DNA of 64,000 bases from positions 2,213,001 to 2,277,000 of the forward strand of contig OY725506.1 of assembly GCA_963281255.1 (NCBI GenBank), written 5' to 3'. Shown here one piece after another: positions 12,445 through 22,040 of the stretch. The translations under genes were made by a program, and so were the position numbers. The stretch comes from Aphrocallistes beatrix (taxonomy: Eukaryota; Porifera; Hexactinellida; Sceptrulophora; Aphrocallistidae). Position 1 is the stretch's first letter, and each line of letters opens with the position of its first letter. The notes beneath the pieces were generated by a model. That model did not search any database and was not told the origin of the DNA. It worked only from the letters and a program-made list of their open reading frames with translations.

Positions 12445-12938
12445 CAAGGTTGCAACCGAATAGTTCAATATTCGGTTAGACCAAATACTATTTGGCAAAT
12501 AGTTGATATTCGGTTGGGAACCGAATATCAGTATTCGTATTAGGTTTGAGTAACCGAATATCAGTATTCGTATTTGGTTGGAGTTACCGAATATTATCAG
12601 TATTCATCAGGCTTTCATCCAGGCGTACTGGGCGCGCCTCTCGTGCCTAGAGGCGCGTATTTGATCCCATGGATCATAATTAGGCGTATGATTTTGGGTT
12701 AGGCGCGTGGCACAAAACATATATAAAATTGCTATATAAAAATGAGTCTAGGCGCGTCGAAAAAAATGGTGAGGTCCATTTAGGCGTTTAACTTTGGAAA
12801 CCTTGATATTCATATTCGTTAGAGTAACCAAATATTATCAGTATTCGTATTCGGTTAGGGAACTATTCATGAATACTGATATTTGGTTAGAGAACTATTA
12901 ATGAATACTGATACTCGGTTCAATCGGTTTCAACCTTG
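12445..12938. mobile_element. hAT MITE with internal tandem arrays, copy 1
   Basis: The termini are CAAGGTTGCAACCGAATA and TCGGTTTCAACCTTG, and the duplication is GTTAAAAC/GTTAAGAC (12437-12444, 12939-12946; 7 of 8 match). The interior is degenerate direct and inverted repeats of a roughly 30-bp unit containing CCGAATATTATCAGTATTCG. A GC-richer insert with repeated AGGCGCG words occupies about 12605-12810. Confidence 0.85.
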
Positions 12939-13147
12939 GTTAAGACCTATATATATAATACACTTGTATTGAAACGAGAGAATAGTAAACTTGCTAAATT
13001 TAAGAACTAATTTAATGTATTTTTTGTTTATTTAGTCGACTTCACAGACTGTAGAAGTCCAGAATGTGTGACTATATCCTACTGAAAGTCCGCAGTGTGA
13101 TTGTTCCTTATTACTTGTAGAAGTAGTATATTGATCCCTTATGATGC

Positions 13148-13310
13148 TTCAAGTCTCAAGTCAAGTCAATTCAAGTCTGTCTCTCAAGCTAAGTCATTTC
13201 TGTCTTTCAAGTCAAGTCAAATCTGTTTCTCAAGCTAAGTCAAGTCTGTCTCTCAAGCTTAGTCAAGTCTATCCCTCAAGCTAAGTCAAGTCTGTCACTC
13301 AAGTCTCAAT
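13148..13310. repeat. Degenerate tandem repeat, CAAGTC-rich
   Basis: About six copies of a 22-30 bp unit built from TCAAGTCTGTCTCTCAAGCT, varying in length. It lies between two hAT MITEs, and no coding sense is apparent. Confidence 0.8.
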
Positions 13311-13398
13311 ATTGTGATGAACTATTATTTTGATATTTTGTATGTATTAAGTATTAATAATTAATTCGACTACGTATGTTCATTAAAAACCAAATAAT

Positions 13399-13983
13399 CA
13401 AGGTTGCAACCGAATAGTTTAATATTCGGTTGGGAACCGAATATCAGTAGTCGTATTCAGTTGAACTAACCGAATATTATCAGTATTCGTATTCGGTTAG
13501 GGAATATTCATGAATATTTATATCCGGTTCAATCTGTTTCAACCTTGGTTATAATATATTTTCTAACTAATTTACCTATCATATTCAGTCACTATCTGTA
13601 AAATAGGTCAACATATACAGTATTATAACAATTTACAGTCTTCTATTAAAGATTATTTATTTCAGCTGTGCAGTATTATAATTTACGAAGTACCCGAATA
13701 ATATCAGTATTTATATTCGGTTAGAGTAGCTGAATATTATCAGTATTCGTATTCGGTTAGAGTATCGAATATTATCAGTATACGTATTCGGTTAGAGTAT
13801 CGAATATTATCAGTATACGTATTCGGTTAGAGTACTGAATATTATCAGTATTTGTATTCGGTTATAGTACTGAATATTATCAGTATTCGTATTCGGTTAT
13901 AGTCCCGAATATTACCAGTATTCGTATTCGGTTCAGGAACTATGCATGAATGCTGATATTAGGTTCAATCGGATTCAACCTTG
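13399..13983. mobile_element. hAT MITE with internal tandem arrays, copy 2
   Basis: It starts CAAGGTTGCAACCGAATAG and ends AATCGGATTCAACCTTG, with a perfect 8-bp duplication CAAATAAT at 13391-13398 and 13984-13991. An internal CAACCTTGG near 13543 shows it is a composite or has duplicated its end. The right part (13690-13960) is seven or more tandem copies of a roughly 30-bp ATTCGGTTAGAGT/GAATATTATCAGT unit. Confidence 0.85.
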
Positions 13984-13997
13984 CAAATAATATATAT

Positions 13998-15023
13998 CAT
14001 AGTCTATAAGGCCACACAGTAACTTGCGGATTTGGGACTAGGGATGCGGTAGAAGATGTTTGAACTAATACATGAGCTGCCCTATATATTTAACAAAGCA
14101 CAATAGAGCTTAGGAATGTACTACCAGCATATATAAATATGGTGTCAAAGTACCCATATCCGTTGTTAAAATTTAGATTAGTCACCATATGGTTGCGCAA
14201 TAGGGTATATTTGTGACAAATTTGTTGATTTTCAGAGCTCGTTTAAGGGCCTTCTAAGTGTTTTTATTATAAAATTTTCGCATATAACTAAGTTGTGAAT
14301 GGGTTAATACGAAAAATTTAGAACTTTTTCATAGAATGTCACTACATTCCAGTGTTGCTATAGAAATGTGTTTTGGTCAGTTGGGGTTATATCTTGAAAA
14401 CCACGATAACTAGACATTCAAATGCAGTTCCATTTGATAGCGAATAGACTACTTCCTATTAAGCGATAATATAATTTCGACGTCTAAATACAAATGTTCA
14501 CGAGATATTCGACAAATTACCAAATGTGACCAATATGATGAATTGTCTAATATCTCGTAAACCATTGAATTTAGACGTCGAAATTATATTATCGCTTAAT
14601 ATGAAGTAGTATATTCGCTTCCAAATGGAATTACATTTGAATGTCTAGCTATCGCGGCTATCAAGATATAAACCCAACTGACCAAAACACGTTTCCATAG
14701 CAACAGTGAAATGTAGCAACATTCCATGAACAAATTCCAAATTTTTCGTATTAATCCATTCACATCTCAGTTCTATGCAAAAACCTTATATTAAAAACAT
14801 TTAGAAGTGCCCTTAAAAGGCCTCTGAAAATCACCTAATTTGTCACAAACAACGGATATGAATACTTTGACACCTATTTATATATGCTGGTAATACATTC
14901 CTAAACTTTATTGTGCTTTGTTAATGATATAAGGCAGATCATGCATTAGTTCAACCATCCTCTACCGCATCCCTAGTCCCAAATCCGCAAGTTACTGTGA
15001 GGCCTTATATACAGTAGGCTATG
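13998..15023. mobile_element. Foldback element, family 2, complete copy
   Basis: A 1026-bp near-complete inverted repeat opening CATAGTCTATAAGGCC and closing GGCCTTATATACAGTAGGCTATG, with probable 5-bp duplication TATAT (in AT repeats, so ambiguous). It ends only about 265 bp before the BIG start codon and so borders, or forms part of, that gene's upstream region. Confidence 0.8.
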
Positions 15024-15290
15024 TATATATCATTTCAATTGTTCTGATATAATAGTTAGTCTGTCAGGGTGAGTGAATGCCTAAATTATTGTAAAATTGA
15101 AATATATACAGTATCAAAATTATTGATTTTGAAGTATTTAACCAATTCATGGTTCTAATTTTTTGGTGACTGCAATTGCCTGAATATAGAATGCTATGAA
15201 TTATGTAATTATATAATTATAATTCTGCATTCGTTCTGCATGTTCTTATTTAGATTGAATGAATGCTTAAAAATTTTGTGAATAATTTAG
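15024..15290 (+). promoter_or_regulatory. Upstream region of the BIG gene
   Basis: This is the only non-foldback sequence directly upstream of BIG. It is very AT-rich. The segment CATTCTATATTC...GCAGTCACCAAAAAATT (inverted, 15166-15210) also occurs around the hAT MITE at 8605-8830, so part of it is repeat-derived. The last bases before the ATG are AATAATTTAG, which could be a splice acceptor (5' UTR intron or spliced leader). I see no convincing TATA box among the many AT runs. Confidence 0.35.
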
Positions 15291-15650
15291 ATGAGCACTG
15301 AAGCGCCTCACGAATTTCTCCGTAAAACTCTTGAGAGATTCCTTTCAGAGCGGGAGATAAGAAAGGACTCTTCTCATGGGATTGAGAAAGCATGCCACCA
15401 AACCATCCTATCTCTTAATACCAAATTCCCTCCAAAGCCTCTAACAGATGGGAGGGAAGATAAATCTGCTCCCGAATCAATGAAAAGTTCTGTACTTCCT
15501 CCACCAAAGTTAGTTGGAGAGGACAACTTTTCTGCCGATAAATACTTTCTCCCTTTTGAACTTGTTTGCTATTCTAAATTACCTAAGCTTACTAGAATCG
15601 CATTGGACACATTGGAGAAGCTGATTTCCTATGGACATCTAACGGGAAAG
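15291..15650 (+). CDS. ARFGEF: BIG-type ARF guanine-nucleotide exchange factor, exon 1 (DCB domain start)
   Basis: This encodes residues 1-120 of a brefeldin-A-inhibited (BIG1/BIG2-type) exchange factor, which activates ARF GTPases at the trans-Golgi and endosomes for coat recruitment. The stretch ADKYFLPFE (residues 82-90) and the following YGHLTGK are the conserved start of the N-terminal dimerisation (DCB) domain. The ATG at 15291 is chosen because homology begins close after it and the frame is open. The exon ends AACGGGAAAG/GTAAGT, a strong splice donor, in phase 0. The next conserved residues (INDPVHAHKLLID) appear 21.6 kb downstream at 37267 in the matching phase. Without the splice the frame would run only two more codons. 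Confidence 0.93.
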
Positions 15651-15700
15651 GTAAGTTAGCTCATTTTCATTGGATTGTATAAAAGTGCTTCTGACATTAA

Positions 15701-16640
15701 GGTTGGCCTTTCCTATAATAGCTAACTTTAGACTTTTTCAACCGATTCATTTAATTTTTTCAGTGCAGATTTGAATCGCAGAGTAATCTGCAAAATTGCA
15801 TTAATAATTAAAATATTGCAACAGATAAATTTTTTTTAAAAAAAATTTGGTCATTTTACAAGAAATAAATCGGACACAATATGCTTACAATCCTTTAGAA
15901 ACTTTTAAAATTGATTCATAAATCGATGATCTAACTAATGAACAGACAGATTTTTGAAATTTTGAAAATTGCTAAAAATTCACACCAAAACACCCGAGGA
16001 ATTATATTTTTAGTAATTTTGACACTATTTTTTTCATAATTCTCTTTTTATTTGTATTATCATCTGTCTGTTCATTATGTTCTACTATTCGAGATCTATC
16101 AGAAACCGTTGAGTTTTCGCCCCTATGTTGAATTTACAAAAAGTTATCATCTTTATAATTGCTGAAAAAAAGTATCAGAAAATAGGTTTTAGAAATTATT
16201 TATATATGTACCTCAATTTCCATTATTTTTAACTGCTTTGGAATATTAAATAACATGCAAATATCCTTATTTGACAACTTATAGCAGTACTTAACTTCAA
16301 AATATGGTATATCAAATTTTTCTCGATCAAAAGTGTAAAAAACTGGTCATTGCTGACTGGAACCCAAAAATATCCACATTCGATAGTGTCCGCCGGAATC
16401 TGAGATCAATAACTTATTTGAATCATGTCAGATCATCATTTATTACTAAATTCATGCTCAGCACTAAATTTCCTGCAATTTGATATATATATTGACCATA
16501 TTTGGAGAATCTTTTGGATGTCCGTGCATAGCAACGGCCAGGATTTTTTCCACATTCCTGACTGTTGCTAGGAACCCGCAGCCAAAGAATTTCTTCAAGT
16601 ATGTCCAATATATATATCAAATTGCTGGGAATTTATTTAT
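15701..16640. mobile_element. TTAA-type element D (GGTTGG terminus), right end lost
   Basis: It starts GGTTGGCCTTTCCTATAATA after TTAA (15697-15700), only about 50 bp past the exon 1 donor. The sequence is the inverse of the right half of element C (11340-11674), then of 10540-10770. It contains the diverged 16455-16630 palindrome. Similarity stops near 16640 without a terminus, so it is truncated. It carries the pre-insertion site for the Helitron-like copy in element C. Confidence 0.65.
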
Positions 16641-17080
16641 ACTGAATACTGTTTCCACATTCTATTTCTGCAGTACAATATCCTATCTCTTGTAAAATCG
16701 GGGCTTTAGGATTTAGGATTTAGGATTTGAATTGTATTTAATCGATGTGGTAGGCACCACTTTCTAACATTTGCTATAACTGTTAGGAAAGCATTTAAAA
16801 GTAATATAATTCGTGGCTTACTACGATGCATATATTATTTACTGCCCACTGGATATTTGTGTTTTTATTTCACTAGTAGTTAAAATTATTCGTTATAATA
16901 TATTAATTTGGTAATACAATATTTCATATTTTTGAATTGTTATCCCAGCTTTAAAGATTTGGCTCCTATAAAATCTCATTAATATAAATAAAGAAAGTTT
17001 ATTTTTCCGCGTGTAGATAGAAGTTAATGTTAAATAATTAATAACTATTGCGTTTCTAGTTTGGAGAAATTATCTATCTA
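16641..17080. other. Unassigned AT-rich intron sequence
   Basis: I see no gene, TIR or conserved repeat here beyond a short GGATTTAG triplication at about 16708-16730. Confidence 0.4.
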
Positions 17081-17509
17081 CAGTGCCTGGACAGAAGTAT
17101 TTGTATACCCCAAAAATTTCTATATAAATCGTTACCTATATTACTAATCTATTCGTCGAGTCAAAGGCTTTTAATTTGTAAGGGATACACATAATTTAAC
17201 TTCAAATTCGAATTTTCTACTTTTGAATTTCTCACTTTAAAATCATTCGGCTCGATTACTCTTCCACAAAGTTGAACAGTTTCAAACTGTGCCACCTCGT
17301 ACCACCAATGTCATCATATTACTAATGTGAAATTACTTGATTTTAAAGGAGAATAATTATGTTGAAAGATTATAAAGTGAATAATTTGAATGTGATGAAA
17401 GCTAATTTTATGTGAGATTTAGTGTATCTGTTACTGATTAAATGTTTTTGACTTCATAAATGGACTTGTATTAAATTTTGGGGTGACGAATACTTTAGTC
17501 CAGGGAGTG
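17081..17509. mobile_element. 429-bp Tc1/mariner-type MITE
   Basis: The TIRs are CAGTGCCTGGACAGAAGTAT and CGAATACTTTAGTCCAGGGAGTG, flanked by TA on both sides. The interior is AT-rich without a frame. Such TIRs are typical of Tc1-like elements. Confidence 0.85.
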
Positions 17510-17814
17510 TAGGTACATCAATATAACTGCAGTGTTATGCATATTTATATACAGTTGAATACGATTAATGGGTCCGCAGGTTGATCGGGTTACTTTTGGC
17601 ATGGCAAGTACGGAATTGTTGCCAAACAAAGAAGCAATAGTAAATTACATCGGTTTTTGGGTGGGAACTCTGCTTTATTGAGTCAAAATTGCTAGAGAAA
17701 TGTAATTTTAATGGAAATTTCCCCTTTAAAACAATTGGTTCATAGTGAGATTTTGTGATTTTATTAACCGGGACTCATTCCAGAAGTTGGCTAACTAAAA
17801 AGATAATGTGATTC

Positions 17815-18003
17815 CCCAGTTTGCCTCCACCTTTATCAAGCATTCGCCATCAGACATCCCACAAATTCCCCGTATACCAAGTGAGTATTGTCTAGCACAG
17901 TGGGACTTATTTGAGCAATAGTTGAACTTAACTCACTAGTTATCCCGGTGCATTTGTGGATGTCTGGATGGTGACTGCTTGATAAAGGTGGAGGCAAACT
18001 GGG
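17815..18003. repeat. 189-bp hairpin with ~52-bp arms
   Basis: The left arm CCCAGTTTGCCTCCACCTTT pairs with the right arm ending AAAGGTGGAGGCAAACTGGG; pairing continues to CACAAAT/ATTTGTG with few mismatches and a loop of about 85 bases. The arms are much less AT-rich than the surroundings. It may be a small MITE or an RNA hairpin; I see no target duplication. The stretch 17510-17814 before it contains only a partial pogo-like end near 17551 (CAGTTGAATACGATTAATGG). Confidence 0.65.
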
Positions 18004-18128
18004 TCATCATTATGATATTTTTTACACATGAGAAAATCATTAATGAGTCATTATCTCCTGATCCTGAAAATTTTCACAGAAAGGTGTTTGTAGCCTAAAA
18101 ATTCAATTTCAAGATTTGAATATATATA

Positions 18129-18388
18129 TCCTTACTATTAAAACTCGTTTATTAATATTCTTCACATGTGATAAAACTATCATCATAAAATGATGGCTCA
18201 TCACTCTGTTATGACGTCATCATTACACATCAAAAATTTGACATTTACAAGATTTATCGATTGATTTCGATTTAACAGTAAGAAAACAGACATATTTAGA
18301 GTTGTTATCCCCCTTATAATTAATCAATGCGAGCCCAGGCGCCCGAGGTTGTCCAGCCACGCAGCGGAAACAAGTGAAGCGCGCTTGT
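18129..18388 (+). mobile_element. Helitron-like copy, internally deleted
   Basis: It starts TCCTTACTATTAAAACTCG, skips the AT repeat and 5' core, and continues through the GACGTCATCATTAC block to CAAGTGAAGCGCGCTTGT. Length about 260 bp. Confidence 0.65.
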
Positions 18389-18647
18389 CAATTTAAGGAT
18401 GATATGACATATAATAATTATAAATTCGTTGAAACTTTTATTCTATCACTTTTATTATTACATTTTTAAGTTTTGAACATTTGTACACAGTTGAAACTCC
18501 TTAAGTGGAAGTGCTCAGGATAGCGAAAATGTGCATACTCTCCCATTTCCCACTTATGAATTTGTAAATTCAAGTCATTATTTAAGTCTAGAATGCACCT
18601 ATTTCGTTCATTCTAATTTTTGGATCAAATTATTATCACCCCAATTA

Positions 18648-18815
18648 TAGTCGAACCTGCTATAACGGCCACTCTATAACGGCCACCTGTCTATAGCGGT
18701 CACCATGAACAGTCCCGTCCCAAATTCCATGATATTGAACCTGTGTATAACAGTCACCTACTCAACGCGGCCAGTGGCCACCCGTTTGTAGTCCCTTACT
18801 GACCAATAATTTAGT
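18648..18815. mobile_element. pogo-like MITE fragment (CGAACCTGCTATAACGGCC type)
   Basis: It begins TAGTCGAACCTGCTATAACG and carries repeated TATAACGGCCACC words. It is the inverse of the right half of the MITE at 49551-49886, and the other end is missing. Confidence 0.65.
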
Positions 18816-18856
18816 CGGATTTGTCATCTTTATAGAATGTTGGAATTAGCCTGTTC

Positions 18857-19365
18857 ATCATTGCAGTTACAGGTTCATAATGGTCGTAGTAATTGGCGAT
18901 GTAAATGGCGCGATCTTCACTGTTGTCATTAGACACACATATGCATGACCAGCGTACTTCTGGAATGAGGCTGTCCGGGGTTCTATATATCCGATTGGCA
19001 ACATAGATTTCTGTCTTGAGGTGCCGAGGGAGCCATCAGTTCAACATCACTCCCCATATCTCTGCGACGTACATTATACTTATTCGGCGGGAGTGGTTGA
19101 TATAACCTGACTAAAATACCAACTGATCTCGTCTTTCTCCTCACCGAGCATAGCGGCAGATTTCTCCCTGGAGCTTTGCGTGATCCTCCTCACTCCCCGA
19201 AATGACCTTAGACAGACATCTAAAGAGACAGTTGCCATCACCAGTAATAGAAGCAGACCTCCAAGGCTCAAAAATTCCCAACACCTGCCCCGCCAGGCTA
19301 GAGTGCTGGTCAGTTTGCTGTTGGAATTGAATACCTAACAAATCGCACATTAGCTTCTCCCCCAA
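18857..19365 (-). pseudogene. OTU-family cysteine protease remnant (part of integrase element)
   Basis: The minus-strand frame at 19141-19365 encodes SLAGQVLGIFEPWRSASI followed by TGDGNCLFRCLSKVISGSEE. The D-G-N-C motif contains the catalytic Asp and Cys of OTU proteases. After a frameshift, RRRDMGSDVELMA appears (about 19035-19075), and IYIANYYDHYEPVT at 18857-18905 supplies the region of the catalytic His. At least two frame changes make it non-functional. It follows directly the integrase remnant on the same strand, which suggests one transposon polyprotein or adjacent genes of one element. Confidence 0.7.
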
Positions 19366-19830
19366 ACATCATATAGAAAGGTTTGTTGACCTCTTCCAAC
19401 AAGTGTTCACAGCTAGCACAGCAGCTTGCAATTTGCTTGGCCATTCTGCTCCTGTTCGCTTAACCATTCTTTGTAGTTTGTCAATGAATGAGGAATTACT
19501 TAGTAATGAGATCTAGTTGATCTATACTGGTAGTATGTTATACTTTCGTTTTATTATTTTGTCATGAGTTTCAACAAGCTCATTGCTCTGCTGATGGTAG
19601 GCTGCAGTCCTACGGTCATCGACAACTAATTTTCGGTGAAATTCTTGAAATTCCAAATTCAAGAGGAAGTTCTGAAAGTTCTCCTGCTAATCACAGACCA
19701 GATCAATACCAATGTGTTTCCACGGCTGATCCGGGGGAGGAATTGGTTGCAGTTTCCTTTGAGGTTGAAGTGATAAATTATTCTGACATTGATGACAAGT
19801 TTTTTTCTGAAGAGAGAAAATTGGTACGTC
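19343..19830 (-). pseudogene. Integrase (retroviral/Ginger-type DDE) remnant
   Basis: Reading from 19830 downward: KKTCHQCQ (the CxxC of an H2C2 integrase zinc finger), then PDQPWKHIGIDLV (start of the catalytic core with its first Asp, about 19692-19729). An internal deletion and stop follow, then TAAYHQQSNELVETHDK (19558-19615), which holds the third catalytic residue (Glu), and later KPFYMMFGGEANV (19343-19385). The order matches Ty3/gypsy and Ginger/KRBA2-like integrases. No reverse transcriptase is seen, so a cut-and-paste Ginger-type element is more likely than a retrotransposon, but I cannot prove it. Confidence 0.7.
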
Positions 19831-20255
19831 ATAACACAAGATGTTTAACGAAATTCAACACAGTATCAGTTCCGATATGACAAGTCATTGAACATGACTT
19901 GAATCAAAAGTTCAAATTTTGTTTAAGTCATGTTCAATTACCTAATAGTATTCAATTTTGAATTCTACTTGGTGGGTCATCTGAGAAAACAAGAATTTAT
20001 GTTCTCGCACAAACTACACGATGCGAGTACAAGCAGATTCAGGTAGTTTCGCAACTAAACGAATCTCTAATTATCAATGCATCAAGCAATCTAATTTAGA
20101 TACAGTTGACTCTAGTAATACGAACTCCTGGGGACCAATGAAATGTGTGACCGTCATGGTACATTTGGAGTACCTCTTCAACTTGACCTGAACACACTAC
20201 TTCGTATGAAGTTACTTTATTTCCACTGATGATCACCTACAAATTTTTACAAGTA

Positions 20256-20578
20256 CAGTAGAACGTCAGTTATCCGAACTTCAGTTATCCGAACACTTCA
20301 GTTAACCGAACTCCTTGGTTGACCAAACTAAAATATAATAAATGTATAAATGATGCATCCTGAGTTGATAATTGAAATTATTGCACTGCCATCATTTTAT
20401 ATACTATTGATGATACCTACATAAGCTAATAAGTATGTTATACATATTCATCATTATGACTACTTAGTACTACTGACCAACTTTTCTATATAATCACATA
20501 ACAACTTTAGTTATCCGAACATTTCAGTTATCCGAACCCTCGCGGTCCCAACCCGTTCGGATAACTGACGTCCTACTG
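20256..20578. mobile_element. pogo-like MITE (CAGTTATCCGAAC type)
   Basis: The TIRs are CAGTAGAACGTCAGTTATCC and GGATAACTGACGTCCTACTG, flanked by TA. The word CAGTTATCCGAAC is repeated several times near both ends. It interrupts the integrase remnant. Confidence 0.85.
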
Positions 20579-20639
20579 TAATATTAATTAAATTATTTCC
20601 AAATGTCATACATACAAACGAGGCACATGCATTAGTGCG

Positions 20640-20925
20640 AATTTTTGGGGTTGTCACTAGTGCGAATTTCCCAAGTTGTCATTAGTTCTACTCTACTTTT
20701 GTAGGGTTGTCATTAGTTCTACTCTACTTTTGTAGGGTTGTCATTAGTTCTACTCTACTTGTGAGAGGGTTGTCATTATTTCTACTCTACTTTAGAGAGG
20801 GTTGTCATTAGTTCTACTCTACTTGTGAGAGGGTTGTCATTATTTCTACTCTACTTTTGAGAGGGTTGGCATTAGTTCTACTCTACTTTTGGAGGGTTGT
20901 CATTAGTTCTACTCTATGGTTTTGC
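20640..20925. repeat. Left TIR tandem array
   Basis: About nine units of roughly 31-35 bp built on GGGTTGTCATTAGTTCTACT plus CTACTTTTGAGA. Variants alternate TTAGTT and TTATTT and the spacer GTAGG/GAGAGG, so the array has been homogenised in part. The matching three-unit array, inverted, is at 21436-21535. Confidence 0.9.
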
Positions 20926-20946
20926 TAAATATTTATCCAAATAACT

Positions 20947-21333
20947 ATGGAAACTGATCTCGAGTTTGCAAGATTGTCAAATGGAATTGGAATAAGTAGG
21001 CCAAGAAAACGTCGGAATGTTATTAAAGATGAATGCCGTTCAAAAATTAGAGATCACCTGATAAATGGTAATTACACACCATGGGGATATCTCGAGGAAA
21101 TGAGTAAAACAATTGGAAAGATCGCGGATCATTATATAGACACAGAACATTTTGATTATTCTGACAATTCGGAAACGGAAGATAATTCCTATAGTACAAG
21201 CACAACAATCTTTTTACCATGCAGACATGCAAATTGCTGTGAAGAATGCAGTGACAAAATTGAAGAACTTGGACACACCTGTCCTACATGCCGTTCTCCA
21301 ATAGAGGAAAAATTCCGAATATTTACTAATTGA
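20947..21333 (+). CDS. RING-like zinc-binding protein, cargo of the MULE-like element
   Basis: An intact 128-residue frame, ATG at 20947 and TGA at 21331-21333. The N-terminal half is basic then acidic and not recognised (RPRKRR at residues 18-23, a possible nuclear signal). The C-terminus has FLPCRHANCCEECSDKI and CPTCRSPI, the pattern of IAP/MGRN-type RING domains that recruit E2 enzymes. Visible ligands are C92, H94, C98, C101, C112 and C115. The first CxxC pair expected about 12-15 residues before C92 is replaced by T-E-D-N, so only part of the cross-brace can form. It could be a transposon-borne regulator of ubiquitination, a captured host gene, or a decaying ORF. Confidence 0.7.
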   Translation: METDLEFARLSNGIGISRPRKRRNVIKDECRSKIRDHLINGNYTPWGYLEEMSKTIGKIADHYIDTEHFDYSDNSETEDNSYSTSTTIFLPCRHANCCEECSDKIEELGHTCPTCRSPIEEKFRIFTN

Positions 21334-21563
21334 TGATCTACGTATATATAGGTATTAGTTATTTTAATCTCTCTTTCATTTATTTTTCATTTAATCCTAT
21401 TAAATTAATCATTTATTTGCACTAAGATGAATTACGCACTACTTGAGTATAACTAATGACAACCCTCCAAAAGTAGAGTAGAACTAATGACAACCCTCTC
21501 AAAGTAGAGTAGAACTAATGACAACTTGGGGAATTCGCACTAATGAAGCGCCCCCATACAAAC

Positions 21564-21849
21564 TGTATTAGTATAGCCGCACCCCTAGAAACCAGAGATG
21601 ACAACTCTCATGAAGTCACGGAGTTTACAAAAATCTTAAGATAGCATGGTCTTACGGATAATTACTCAATCTAAGATTTCTTTATTTCAACCCTAGTGGC
21701 GTACTGACGAAGAGTAGACATAGTACTAACTATCTCTCATATAAATCGCTAAGGGGGTGGGCGGCATTTTATTAGCGATTTATCTGATTATTCAATGAAG
21801 CCATGAAGCAGCTAACAAGTTTCCAATTAATAAATTTGTTCTGACAAAA
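21564..21849. other. Unassigned spacer within the decayed integrase element
   Basis: Nothing codes here. The stretch 21689-21731 (GTGGCGTACTGACGAAGAGT and flanks) recurs inverted at about 36840-36880 near the end of the same intron, which points to another small repeat. Confidence 0.35.
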
Positions 21850-22040
21850 TTATCAATAAATAAACAACCTTGAATATCTTGTTATCCTCTCCAATCTGAT
21901 ATTGCGAAGCCTTTACTCGAAAGTTCTTCTTAGCGTCACAGGCCTTCTTCGACTCGAGAACGTACTTTGGATGCACATTGTGTAGAAGAAAGTATGAGAT
22001 TGCACTGTACTCGTTTGCGTTAATCTTCGCGAATTACAAT
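21850..22040 (-). pseudogene. Probable N-terminal part of the same integrase element
   Basis: A minus-strand open segment reads EYSAISYFLLHNVHPKYVL and then ESKKACDAKKNFRVKASQYQ before IGEDNKIFK. This resembles the region before the H2C2 finger in KRBA2/Ginger-type integrases. It lies upstream, in transcription sense, of the zinc-finger and core remnant at 19343-19830, from which it is now separated by the pogo-like MITE and the MULE-like element. The assignment rests on recalled family resemblance. Confidence 0.4.

Larger units (their letters stand above)
20620..21554 (+). mobile_element. MULE-like element with tandem-repeat TIRs carrying a RING-like gene
   Basis: A perfect 9-bp duplication CATACAAAC flanks the unit (20611-20619, 21555-21563); 9 bp is the signature of Mutator-like elements. 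The ends are GAGGCACATGCATTAGTGCG and, inverted, GGGGCGCTTCATTAGTGCG. Inside, both ends share the repeat GTTGTCATTAGTTCTACTCT in opposite orientation: about nine copies (period about 33 bp) on the left and three on the right. The only gene between them is the RING-like frame at 20947-21333; no transposase is present, so mobility would need a helper. The arrangement resembles a Pack-MULE or non-autonomous TIR-MULE. Confidence 0.8.

Noticed and set aside
19343..19830. Endogenous retrovirus
   Set aside because: Only integrase motifs are seen; no gag, reverse transcriptase or LTR pair was found, and an OTU domain follows.
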